Shown here: in pieces, positions 33,079 to 41,941 of the stretch
Layout: each line of letters starts with the position of its first letter
Numbering within the stretch: position 1 is the first letter of the stretch
Source of the DNA: Zarea fungicola
Taxonomy: Eukaryota > Ascomycota > Sordariomycetes > Hypocreales > Cordycipitaceae
Length of the DNA: 41,941 nucleotides
Direction of reading: 5' to 3'
Assembly (NCBI GenBank): GCA_900169235.1
Contig: FWCC01000525.1
Location: 1 to 41,941 of the forward strand
Notes under the pieces: generated by a model
Databases searched by the model: none
Told to the model about the DNA's origin: nothing
Seen by the model: only the letters and a program-made list of their open reading frames with translations
Position numbers and translations under genes: made by a program

Positions 33079-34459
33079 GGTTGCGATTTTTCTTTCTTCT
33101 GCTCGTGTGTAATTATACTGCCAAGATTAGTTATTTCGCCAATTTATATTGCTATGTGAGAGTCGAAACAAGAAGGATCTGTTGTACATAAATGACAAGT
33201 TAACAGGAAATGAACTGATGATAGTATCTAGTGCAGCCTTGCTTCCTTTTGATCCTTCTCGCACAACAAGCCAGGAAGCGAATAGACCCCGCCAAATCTC
33301 ACCTCACACCGGCAGCAAGCCGTGGGATATTAAACGCCTCCTGTTTTCTGTGCTATTTTCACCATCCCGATTGGCAAGCAATGGCCGACGATCCAATAAG
33401 CGTTACTTTTGCGGCCCACGTCAGAAGCTCTTACTGCATCTGGTGTCGGATTTCGCAGTGAACCCGGAGTTGGGGAAAATCTCACCATTTTCTTACACAT
33501 TGTATCTAGCTGCATACTTGTTATGGTGCGCAGCCTCTGCGTCAGATCCGCAAGTCAGAGCCATGTCCACCGAGTGGCCTTGTGGTTTCGATACATGCAA
33601 CCAAGTGGGAATAGGACGCGATAACTGGAGGATCGGAGTTGAATCGTCATCAGTTGAAGCCACGCAGCCTTAATAGGCAGACTAAATTGGTCGCCAATCC
33701 ACCAGCCCTCATCCGCGCTCACTCATACTGGTAGCCTGCCCCCTGGACCAGGGACCCTGTCCGACAGCCCCATTTCAGCTTTTTAGGCTGGACGCCCCGA
33801 GTTTAAGTCGCAAAAGCCTTTCCAAGATTGGGGTAGACCAGCCGTTGTGAGGGGAACCGAGGGAACCTCGGCTACACCCTCTTGCAGATGTCGTCCTGTC
33901 TCGGCGCATGCTATGGACTATCAATTTTGGTTCCAGAGGATCGTGACCAGGGGGGGATTAAATGCTTCATTTTGCTTCCTACATTTTCTCTTTTGCGTCC
34001 CGTCACCCCCAACCGTCATCGCATTGCTTCTTCTTCGCCCAACGCATTTCTTACTCAGCCGTAGAGTGACCCGATCGGCGAGGACAGGCTTTTAGCGTTC
34101 CACGTTGCTTGCTGCTTTCCATTTACGGCTTGCCGGCTACCCGCGTGCCGCGCCCGACACCCGTGTACAACCCGCTCCTGATTTCCAACAATAAAATACG
34201 GATAAACCCGGCCGAAACCCGTTTAAGATGGTAAGCTTCTTCGTACAGGTTTGGAAAGGACAAAAGAAGAAACAAGGACGTGAAGGAATGCGACCGACTG
34301 AAAGCTGGGAGCTTCTGCCTCGATGTCGCGAACCGTCTCTGTGTGTCGCGTGCGAGGGTGACACACAATGTCGATTGGATGGAGGAGAGCTGCCAGATTA
34401 TTCTGAGAATAATCCAGACTAACAGCGCAATGTAGGCTGGTTTCCCAAGCAAGCCGCAG
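33079..34459. other. Divergent promoter region of the second SDR and the esterase
   Basis: No supportable gene. The region contains a perfect 15-bp inverted repeat at 33857-33871 and an imperfect one (GGACCAGGG/ACCCTGTCC) at 33745-33762. It also holds a 12-mer shared with the BVMO upstream region. Confidence 0.5.
33851..33871. promoter_or_regulatory. Inverted repeat CCGAGG-GAA-CCTCGG with shared 12-mer
   Basis: CCGAGG (33857-33862) and CCTCGG (33866-33871) form perfect 6-bp arms around GAA. The preceding bases extend the left arm to GGGGAACCGAGG (33851-33862), which recurs exactly at 29068-29079 upstream of the BVMO gene. It could be a regulator site, but chance is not excluded. Confidence 0.35.
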
Positions 34460-35664
34460 ATGAGCACCAAGGAGCGCGTGGTGTTCATCGTGAAGCTGCT
34501 CACCGTCTGTACGTTTTGCTGCGACCAATTTTCTCCCTGGTCGAGGCCCTCGACAGTGTCTTGTTTTGCTAAACAGAATTCGTAGTCCCCGCTCGTCTTT
34601 TTGCCAACGTGCTTCGCATGCTCGCGCTGGCCCTCATTCACGGCATGAACCCCCGCTGGGGCCTCCTCGCCGCCTTTGTTCGCACCACCTTTTCGACGCT
34701 CAACGGCAAGGAGATTCAGGCGATGCAGCCTACGACGCGCGAGGAGTACGCCAAGTTCATCAAGAGCGCCGCCAAGCGCTGGAAGGCGCCCAACTTCAAG
34801 AACCGCATTATGCACGACGTGCAGCCCCTCAACGAGGGTGCGGATGACTCGGCCATTCTCTGGCTCGGCGACCGCCACAAGGCCAAAAAGGTGGTCCTCT
34901 TCCTACACGGCGGCGGCTACGTGCTGCCCGCCTCCGCGGGCCACTTTGAGTGGCCCTGGAGCGCGTACGTCATGACAGGCGTCGAGACGGGTGTCGAGAC
35001 GGCCGTTGCTTTCCTGCAGTACACGCTCGCCCCGCGCGGCGTGCTCCCCATCCCGCTGCGCCAGACCGTCGCCGCCTACGAGGAGATTCGCGCGCAGGGC
35101 TTCCAGCCCCGTGACATCATTGTAGGCGGAGACTCGGCCGGCGGGAACCTGACGATGCAGCTCATGTGCCATGCGCTGCACCCGAACCCCGCGGTGCCCG
35201 AGATCAAGCTCAGCGAGCCTTTTGGCGGTGCGTTTCTCGTCTCGGCCTGGCTTGGCCAGAAGGATGACACGGCCTCGTTTAGAGACTTTGACAACAACGA
35301 CATGACGAGCAAGTACGTCATCGAGAAGCTCTCGCTGCAGTCGGTTGAGCCTCACCAGCGCGCTACCATACGCACAACCGTGGATCCTTGGTCGCGCCCC
35401 CTAGAGGGTGCACAGGGCTGGCTCGAAGGATTCGAGACTATTGTGCCCAAGTTGTACGTCACATATGGCGGCCGCGAGGTTCTTGGCGACCATAGCCGTA
35501 TTTTGATGACTACATTGAAAAAAGAGGCCCCGGGCGTAGAAATTGTCGCGTACGAGGCCCCAAAGGAGCTTCATGACGGTATCCTGCTCGAGTACCTCAT
35601 GAGGAAACCGGCTGTTGGTGCCAAGAAGATGAAGACGTGGTTCAAGAGCATCATTTTGCCATAA
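34460..35664 (+). CDS. Alpha/beta-hydrolase, hormone-sensitive-lipase (GDXG) family esterase
   Basis: This is a serine esterase of the family that includes steryl acetyl hydrolases and carboxylesterases. Exons 34460-34508 and 34586-35664 give 375 residues. The oxyanion-hole motif HGGGY is at 124-128, and the nucleophile motif GDSAGG at 198-203, with Ser200. A GGRE-L-D block is near 311-318 and the likely catalytic His is His346 in LHDG. The N-terminus, MSTKERVVFIVKLLTVFPAR, is a short amphipathic or membrane-binding helix typical of fungal relatives. The intron must end at the AG of 34584-34585: the AG nine bases earlier keeps the same phase but creates an in-frame TAA at the junction. The ATG at 34609 is an alternative start that loses this helix. 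The gene is convergent with the D-amino-acid oxidase, 138 bp away. Confidence 0.87.
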
Positions 35665-35801
35665 ACTAGGCTGAGTTTTCGAGTTTCAAGGCTGAAAGTA
35701 TATAATTTGTGGAGACTCTTGTACGAATTTTGGAAAGCGTAGATGCTTCTTTTTCTGTAATCTAAATCTACAAAAAACTTGGCCGGTATCGCTTGTTAAA
35801 A

Positions 35802-36968
35802 TTACCTACGCTCGACGAGGTCAGCGGCGCGGGACGCTGCGGCCCAGCCAATTTTGTATCCACTAGGGCCGGCGCCGTAGCAGTGAACAATATTCAGCGT
35901 GGATTTCTTATTCGTGAGACCATCATCTGCAGTGCTCCAAAATTTCGATTGCTTCCTTTTCGAGGCGCAGTCCGCCCCTGCGCATCGGTCGACGGCCAAT
36001 GTACGCTTCTTGAACATGTATGCCGGGCAGCTTCGAGCCATCGTCTGCATTGGGTTGGGGAAGATCCGGACAGATGGTCTCAATGCGGCGAAGAATCTCC
36101 TCCACAGCCGATTTCGAATTGCTGCGAGACCAGTTATTGGGCTCCTTGGTCCCGCCAATCACGCAGCCTCCTCCAAGAGGTCGAGGAATGATGACTGTAG
36201 AGTGGCCGTCGGCGGAATGGTGTGAGACGGTGCGACTGTACTCATTTGATACGAGCATGAACTGGCCACGGGATGGAAAGCAGTCGGGGTCACCAAAGCC
36301 CATGCCACTTGCATTAACGACAGTTTTAGGTGGAGGTAAATCCGGTCGATGCTCTTGTACCACAAAGGCTGCCTCTGCAATGGCGACAAGTCTGGCGCGC
36401 AGAAACACCGCGCCCAGCAACTCTGCCTCATGCTGGAGCCATTTCAGGTAGATTGGAGAGTTGATGACCCAAGCAGAATACGTGAGGCCGGTCTTGATAC
36501 TACCCGCCGTGTCAGACGAGGGAAACTCGTCAGGACCTAGAAGGCGGTATCCCGGCCAGGCGGAAAACATGGCCAGGTCCTTCTCGCCAAGAGCAGTATC
36601 AAAGTATTCCACGGCGGGGATGAAATCTACCCCTGCCGATCTTGTATTGGCATCATCCGCCACACGCTTCAGCTCTTCATAGGTCTCACGCATCAGTTCA
36701 TTTTCAAATGCATCTTGCGCTGTCTTGACAGGCACAGGTCGAAAGTGCGCACCGGCTCTTGGCGAGGCGTAGTCAATATCCCAGTCACCGGGGAGCTCTC
36801 GTGCGATTACCGTAACACGATAGCCACGACGCGCAAGCTGCAAGGCAATGGACAGCCCGATGACACCGGCTCTATAGAAAGCCGGCTTGGTCAGCCAGAA
36901 AAAAAAGCAACGCCAAGCAGACGTAACACCACTCACCCGATTATAGCAATGTGATTATTAGTGGCCAT
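35802..36968 (-). CDS. D-amino-acid oxidase, with apparent frameshift near the 3' end
   Basis: This is an FAD enzyme that oxidises D-amino acids to keto acids, ammonia and hydrogen peroxide, often in peroxisomes. Exon 1 is 36968-36937 and exon 2 starts at 36871. The protein begins MATNNHIAIIGAGVIGLSIA, with the FAD-binding GAGVIG at 11-16, and continues with ASPRAGAHFRP, WVINSPIYLKWLQ and VVNASGMG. Near the end come GGTKEPNN and GRRPMRRGGLRLE. The frame then stops at 35923, after ILEHCR. The expected C-terminal signature NIVHCYGAGPSGYKIGWAAA, ending DLVERR, is intact in another frame and ends at 35802. The frames overlap around 35930-35940, and removing one base (or adding two) there would join them. 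No GT-AG intron fits, because no GT donor lies between the conserved blocks before the stop. It is either a sequencing error or a recent inactivating mutation. There is no SKL-type tail. Confidence 0.82.
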
Positions 36969-39266
36969 TTTCGTGACACAATTACAGACCTTGAGGAAGA
37001 AATTCCTAAACTAGAACTGCACTTGCTTCCCTGATAAGTTGTAATTTAAACATGATGCACTTTATGTCCTGCGAACACGAGGATACGAGTTTGACTCAAC
37101 ATCGCCGTTGTCGGCTTCGACGTGCTGCTTATTAGTGCGCCTTTTAGCCTACCATGCCAGGGAAGACTTGATGTTTGCTAATCGAGAGCATCAACTAAAA
37201 CGGATATCGTTGTAGTGCTGTTTGAAAACGGATCGCCGTTTTGGATTTAACTTTATTTTTGTTTGCTCATTGTCCACAGCGGTTAACAGACCGTCGTACG
37301 AAATGGTGGCGGCGGCAAGAGGGCCAAGTGCCCAGTCGGACTCGTCGTGGCCCGAGTTTCAGCTTTGGCAGTTTTGCTTGAAGTTACACTTCCATGCTTG
37401 CGTGGCCGCGCGTATTGTAAGATGTTGCTGAGCTGGCAGACCGTCGATCAAAGGTAGGCATCCATACGCCTTTGTAAAGCCAGCAGTTGGATTCCTTTCC
37501 TCCATGCACTCGGCATTAAAAATTCGGCGTTAGAGTGTAGCGTTTTGGTCTAGTTATGAGAGGTGTGCCAGAATATGGCTCAAAGAGGCAGCTGGCCAAA
37601 GGTGGCTGGCGGTCAATGTAACCTCGACGCTAGCTACCACCTCTTGTTTGCAGTAAAGATCGCATGCCACTATCTTTTCACAGGTCCATGCAGTATCCGC
37701 CAAGATCGGAGCGTCAGTCTCTTTCAAATCGATTTGACCATTGCAGACCGTTGTGTGTCGTCGCTCGCCCAGGTGTCCGCCGGAAGCCCAGTCTGCCGGA
37801 GTCAAATCTTGCAACATCCCAGGGCTCTGTCGAGGAAACTCTCCACAAGGCACTGTAACTGGTACAAAGCAAAACCTGACGTGTGGGTTTCATCCATTCA
37901 GCGCCCCCGCTGCGTGTGGCATCGTGGGGAGGATTGCCTAATAATAGCTCTGGGGCAATAGGAGTGGGACAACAACGCCAAGAATTGGCTACTAACTACT
38001 GGTAAAGCTTGGTTCCCCTCCATGTGGATTTTAGGCGTTGTACCAGTAATATACCATTGACAGAGTGCGGACGAAGGTAGAAATTAACTCTGTCGCAGCG
38101 ATCGATCTTTTGCAAGGGGTTGCGAGCATTTTTGCAGTGTTGGCTTATTGCGCTGCAAGTGAGACCCTTGAGCCCATGTCAACTAAACTGAATCATTATA
38201 CGCTATGCCGAGAAGAAGAGAACGCGAGTAGAAAGGATGGATATGGGCGTCGAGGCGCAAGGATGAATTAGAGATGAATGTTTCCAAGAGGTTCTGTTTT
38301 GCATCAGGAAACGGGGGCAAAGTTGGAAACGCAACCACCAGGCAGAACGGAGTAGTTATCGGACCAATCGGTGGGCCAGAGTCTGACAGCCAGGTCGCTT
38401 TTGGTGATGCTGCTGGCAGTCAGAGCAGCCATGGCAGTCATAGCAGCCATGGGAGGCATAGCAGCCAAAGGAGGCATAACTAGCGGCCATGGCAAAACGG
38501 CGACAAATACTCCGCTACAGTCATGAATGGTCCATCATCTTCATCGCCCAGTGGTACGTACGACTCGAGTCAAAACGTGGCAAATTCTGCGTACCAAGAC
38601 AAGCCAGGCAGCAAGCCATGACAGCGTCCTCGCGGGCACGACATCGAACAGCCTGGACAGGTCACTTGCAAATTGCAAGTCATTCAAGGTTGACTTTGCC
38701 AATAAAAGGACGATTCACGGACGTAACAAGAGGCTGTTATTCGTTGATCAATCCTGACGCTAAACAAAACACCCCTGTCTGCCTCTTCCGGGGCCGCTTC
38801 ATGTTGCAGAAGTCGGTTCTGTGGGCGCCACCAGTTTACAACTGCTCCGCCGCACCATGCACGGATACGACCCCATCCCAAGCCCATCACATCCTGATGC
38901 TGACGCTAGGAAGGAAGATGCCAGTGCGGTGCCGCTGTCCGCCCCAGGCTGGCTGTGATTAGTTATTATTAATAAGGTGGCCCCGTGTCCCAGCCTCACT
39001 GTCGGAGCATTTGATTTCGACATTTTTGAATTGTGCTATTTAATGTTTCTTCTATTCTGTTTCTTTTATTCTTTTGGATTGTGGTGTGACTGGGTTCAAA
39101 CGAGATCGTACAAGTACGGTCAGTCACTATTGGCATCTATACACCACGAGCCAAGTCGCCGACAGTAGTTACCACGGAATACACCTTGCCCTTTTTTATA
39201 CCAATTTGAGCGAGGACTGGTCGAATATATACCACGGATAGACCATATCGGTAAATACACATTGCC
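36969..39266. other. Intergenic region without a supportable gene
   Basis: This 2.3 kb stretch lies between the divergent D-amino-acid oxidase and aspartyl protease starts. Short open frames have no recognisable domain. It holds an 18-bp minisatellite at 38416-38479. Two TATA-like sequences lie just upstream of the protease start (39196-39200 and 39224-39231). Confidence 0.45.
38416..38479. repeat. 18-bp minisatellite, about 3.5 copies
   Basis: The units are 38416-38433, 38434-38451 and 38452-38469, with a partial fourth to 38479. Units 1 and 2 differ at one base (gcagtcagagcagccatg against gcagtcatagcagccatg); unit 3 is more diverged. It lies within a noncoding stretch. Confidence 0.85.
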
Positions 39267-40980
39267 ATGCGCTTTTCAAGCGCCAACGCGGCCGCCGGGC
39301 TTGTCTTTGCTAGCCACAGCGTCGCTATCACGGCCGCCACAACGTTTCCTCGCGCAGAGAGTGGCCCAGGATACCTCGCCGTTCCAGTTGGCACTATCCC
39401 TCGAACACATCAATCCGGAAAACGAGCTGCAAATGCTGTCGAAACAACACTATTTAATCTCAACTTTTTCTACGCTGCACAACGTAAGCCGATACCTTGA
39501 CGCATGGTGCTTGAGACCCTTTTCGGGGTTTATGTAGTCCTGCCGTCTTGTCCACAATTAACCGGGCATTGAAAGACAACGAGAAGCAAGAATATCGCCA
39601 TGGCTAACAATAGCTTTCTCTTATTTAGTCGGTATTGGAACGCCGCCGCAGAACGTCACAGTACTTGTCGACACAGGCTCAAGCGAGCTATGGGTAAATC
39701 CCAACTGCCGGACCGCCCGGCAACAAGACAGGCAACAATGTGCTTCATTCGGCCAATATAACCCACGCATATCAGAGACACCGCCAGTCGGGCCGTTTGG
39801 GAGCGAGACGATTAATTTCGGCGACGTCACAGACCAGTCGACGCTGACGTCTGTCGAGATAGCATACTTTGCGGACGACATTGCGTTTGGAGGTGCAACG
39901 GTACAAAATCAGACATTTGGCGTGGTGACACAGAGCCAAGGGCAGTCGCAGGGCATCATGGGCTTGGCGCCAGACCTGCGCGCAGGGTTTGACAGCGAGC
40001 TGCCGTATAGTCTGGTGCTGAACAGCATGGCCAAGCAGGGCGTCATTGCGAGCAGGGTGTTTGCGCTGGACCTCCGCCACTCCGACGTGAAAACCGGCGC
40101 CATCATCTACGGGGGCGTGGACCGCAACAAGTTCATCGGATCCCTGGAGCGCCTGCCCATCATCAAGGGTCTCGAGGGCGAGTTCCGGCTGGCCGTGACG
40201 CTCAGCACGCTGGGGATGACGGTGGCGCAGTCGCAAAATTACCAACTCGCGGGCAACGACACCAATGTGATGCTCGACTCGGGCACGACGCTCTCGCGCC
40301 TGCAGCCCGACGTGGCCATGCCGCTCCTCCGCGCCCTCAAGGCGACGACCGACGGCGACGGCTACTTTCAGGTGCCGTGCGCCATGCAGAAGCAGCCGGG
40401 GACCGTCGACTTTGGGTTCGGCGGCACGACGATCCGGGTGCCTTTCAAGGACTTTATCCTCAACGTTGGCGACCCGACCATGTGCTACGTCGGCATCGCG
40501 CTCACGAGCGGGCAGCAGATTCTGGGCGACACGGTGCTCCGGGCCGGGTACTTTGTGTTTGACTGGGACAACGAGGCGGTGCACATTGCGCAGGCGGCCA
40601 ACTGCGGCGACGCGGACATTGTGGCCGTGGGCAAAGGCAAAGATGCGGTGCCCTCGGTCGCGGGCAACTGCAAGGCGACGTCGGCCGGCGGCAGCAACTC
40701 ACAAGTCACCACGAGACCGGCGGTTAGTAGCAGCAGCGGGCTGCCAAGTGCGTTTACGGTGACGGCGTGCCCGAGCTTTGACCCGGACTGCCACACTGGC
40801 GTTCAGACGCAGACGAGCAGCGCTTTGCCGACGGCCGTTAGCAGTGGTGGGAATAATGAGAATGGAAAAAGTAGCACTGGCAGCGGCGACAAGAAGAACG
40901 ATGCTGGTCGAGGATATGGAGTGGTGGGGTCGCTGCTGGCAGTGTTGACCGCATTTAGTATTGGAGCTGGATTGCTATAG
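39267..40980 (+). CDS. GPI-anchored aspartyl protease (yapsin/candidapepsin-like)
   Basis: This is a secreted pepsin-family protease probably held at the cell surface. Exons 39267-39483 and 39629-40980 give 522 residues. The first 24 or so residues form a signal peptide (MRFSSANAAAGLVFASHSVA and on), followed by a short propeptide. The first catalytic site is VDTGSSELW (Asp87) after GIGTPPQNV, and the second is MLDSGTTLS (Asp289). Cys residues around Asn-Pro-Asn-Cys in lobe 1 and in the PCAMQK/TMCYV stretch of lobe 2 can form the usual disulfides. Beyond about residue 420 the chain becomes rich in Ser, Thr and Asn. It ends in a hydrophobic segment (GVVGSLLAVLTAFSIGAGLL) preceded by small residues, the pattern of a GPI-attachment signal. 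The intron is 145 nt with a GTAAGC donor. Yapsins process cell-wall and surface proteins; targets here are unknown. Confidence 0.9.
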
Positions 40981-41941
40981 AGTGACAAATGTCTACGGAG
41001 TTTTGGCTTTTTTATTCTTTGACAAAGGGATCCTTTCGCATCGGGCATTATTGTAGCGATTTATGGTTAGGGTACTAGACATTGTTATAGTTAGACTGTT
41101 GCAAGATATGGCAGCATACACGAGGCGTATAGTTATTCATGCCGCCCATAAGCGACTAGCATTGTATGAGAAGTATAGCATATGCGCTACTAATACTTGA
41201 ACCTATGCGTCTGTGACTCAGTGAGTCGGTGAATCGGTAAATCGGTAATAAATCAGCAAAGCTATTTTGTCAAAGGCCTCGTAGAGCGTCAACACCCATC
41301 AGAGTTGCTAATTAGTAACTAATAAACAAAGCTTCGGTTTATATGCGCCTTCATAGTTTCGTAGAGTCTTGAAGGCGTTGCGGTCATCACAGACGTGCTG
41401 TGTTTTGGCTGCTTCAACAGTTTGTACTTGAAACTTGGATAACAGAAAGAAGAAAAGGGAGCCGTTGAGGGGGTAAAATGGGGGAATGCTGCCCTTTTTC
41501 CAGGAACCAGACCAAGTCCAAGCCCATAATAATCTTTGATGACGCCAGGCCCGTCGGGGAATATGTGGTGTCCGCCGCGCACTAAATGGCGAGCCCCGGA
41601 GATAGTGGATAAAGAAAGTTTGGAGACAATAGATACAGAAGAGATGGCAACATGACAAGCCTCCCATCCGTATCTTGGTTTATTTATGGGCAGATGCCGT
41701 GTTAACCGATTCCTAACTCATCTTGAGCCAGATTCTGTTTTCAACATAGCTAATCCGGCCTGTCGGAATACATCTACCATGGACAATTACCATTTAGAGA
41801 GCCATCAATCTGGGGTCCCACCAAAATCCAACGTTATAAAGTCCGTTCCTCGGCTAGACGGGTGGGTTGACGGCTAAAGTTTCAACCACTTGTAGCTTTC
41901 ATGGAACTAAGCTTTAACTAGCTACTTGTGCCACGCCCCCA
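40981..41941. other. No supportable gene to the window end
   Basis: The first part is the 3' flank of the protease gene. A short degenerate repeat of gtgagtcggtgaatcggtaaatcggtaa type occurs at about 41220-41250. The remaining open frames are short and unrecognised. Confidence 0.45.

Noticed and set aside
35923..35960. Intron explaining the break in the D-amino-acid oxidase
   Set aside because: The only GT in the less conserved stretch lies after the stop codon, and any donor further upstream would remove the conserved GRRPMRRGG block.
26889..36968. Classical secondary-metabolite cluster
   Set aside because: No PKS, NRPS, terpene synthase, P450, transporter or pathway regulator is visible in the window, so only a smaller catabolic group is proposed.

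Overview
The window comes from a filamentous ascomycete nuclear genome, most likely a Sordariomycete and plausibly of the order Hypocreales. The evidence is short GT-AG introns of about 50-170 nt with CTAAC-like branch points, pyrimidine-rich leaders, and core eukaryotic genes (RSR1, EFR3, SEC21, ATP12) whose proteins read like filamentous-fungal versions. The order-level placement is inference. No bacterial, plasmid or viral signature was seen.

Layout: a Ras-like RSR1/BUD1 GTPase (1325-2396, minus) is followed by about 5 kb with no supportable gene. Then come an SRR1-domain protein (7507-8900, plus) and, convergent to it, a Pro/Tyr-rich tail-anchored repeat protein (9354-10502, minus). After a 2.5 kb gap lies a 602-residue flavin monooxygenase with an extra N-terminal domain (13083-15039, plus). 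It converges on EFR3 (15586-19238, minus), whose upstream region holds a 40-bp G tract containing two N bases. SEC21, coatomer gamma (21883-24891, minus), and ATP12, the F1-ATPase assembly chaperone (25486-26622, plus), form a divergent pair.

The right-hand part is accessory metabolism. It holds a Baeyer-Villiger-type monooxygenase (26889-28864, minus), a short-chain dehydrogenase (30597-31464, plus), a second, membrane-type SDR (31769-33078, minus), a hormone-sensitive-lipase-type esterase (34460-35664, plus) and a D-amino-acid oxidase with an apparent late frameshift (35802-36968, minus). A GPI-anchored aspartyl protease follows (39267-40980, plus). The adjacent BVMO, two SDRs and esterase could in principle act in sequence: alcohol to ketone, ketone to ester, ester to acid plus alcohol. 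That would make a small catabolic or detoxification group. No polyketide synthase, NRPS, terpene synthase, transporter or transcription factor is present, so this is not a classical secondary-metabolite cluster.

Exon structures were worked out by hand from splice sites and reading-frame continuity. Each model given sums to a whole number of codons, except the D-amino-acid oxidase. No tRNA, rRNA, transposon or CRISPR array was recognised.
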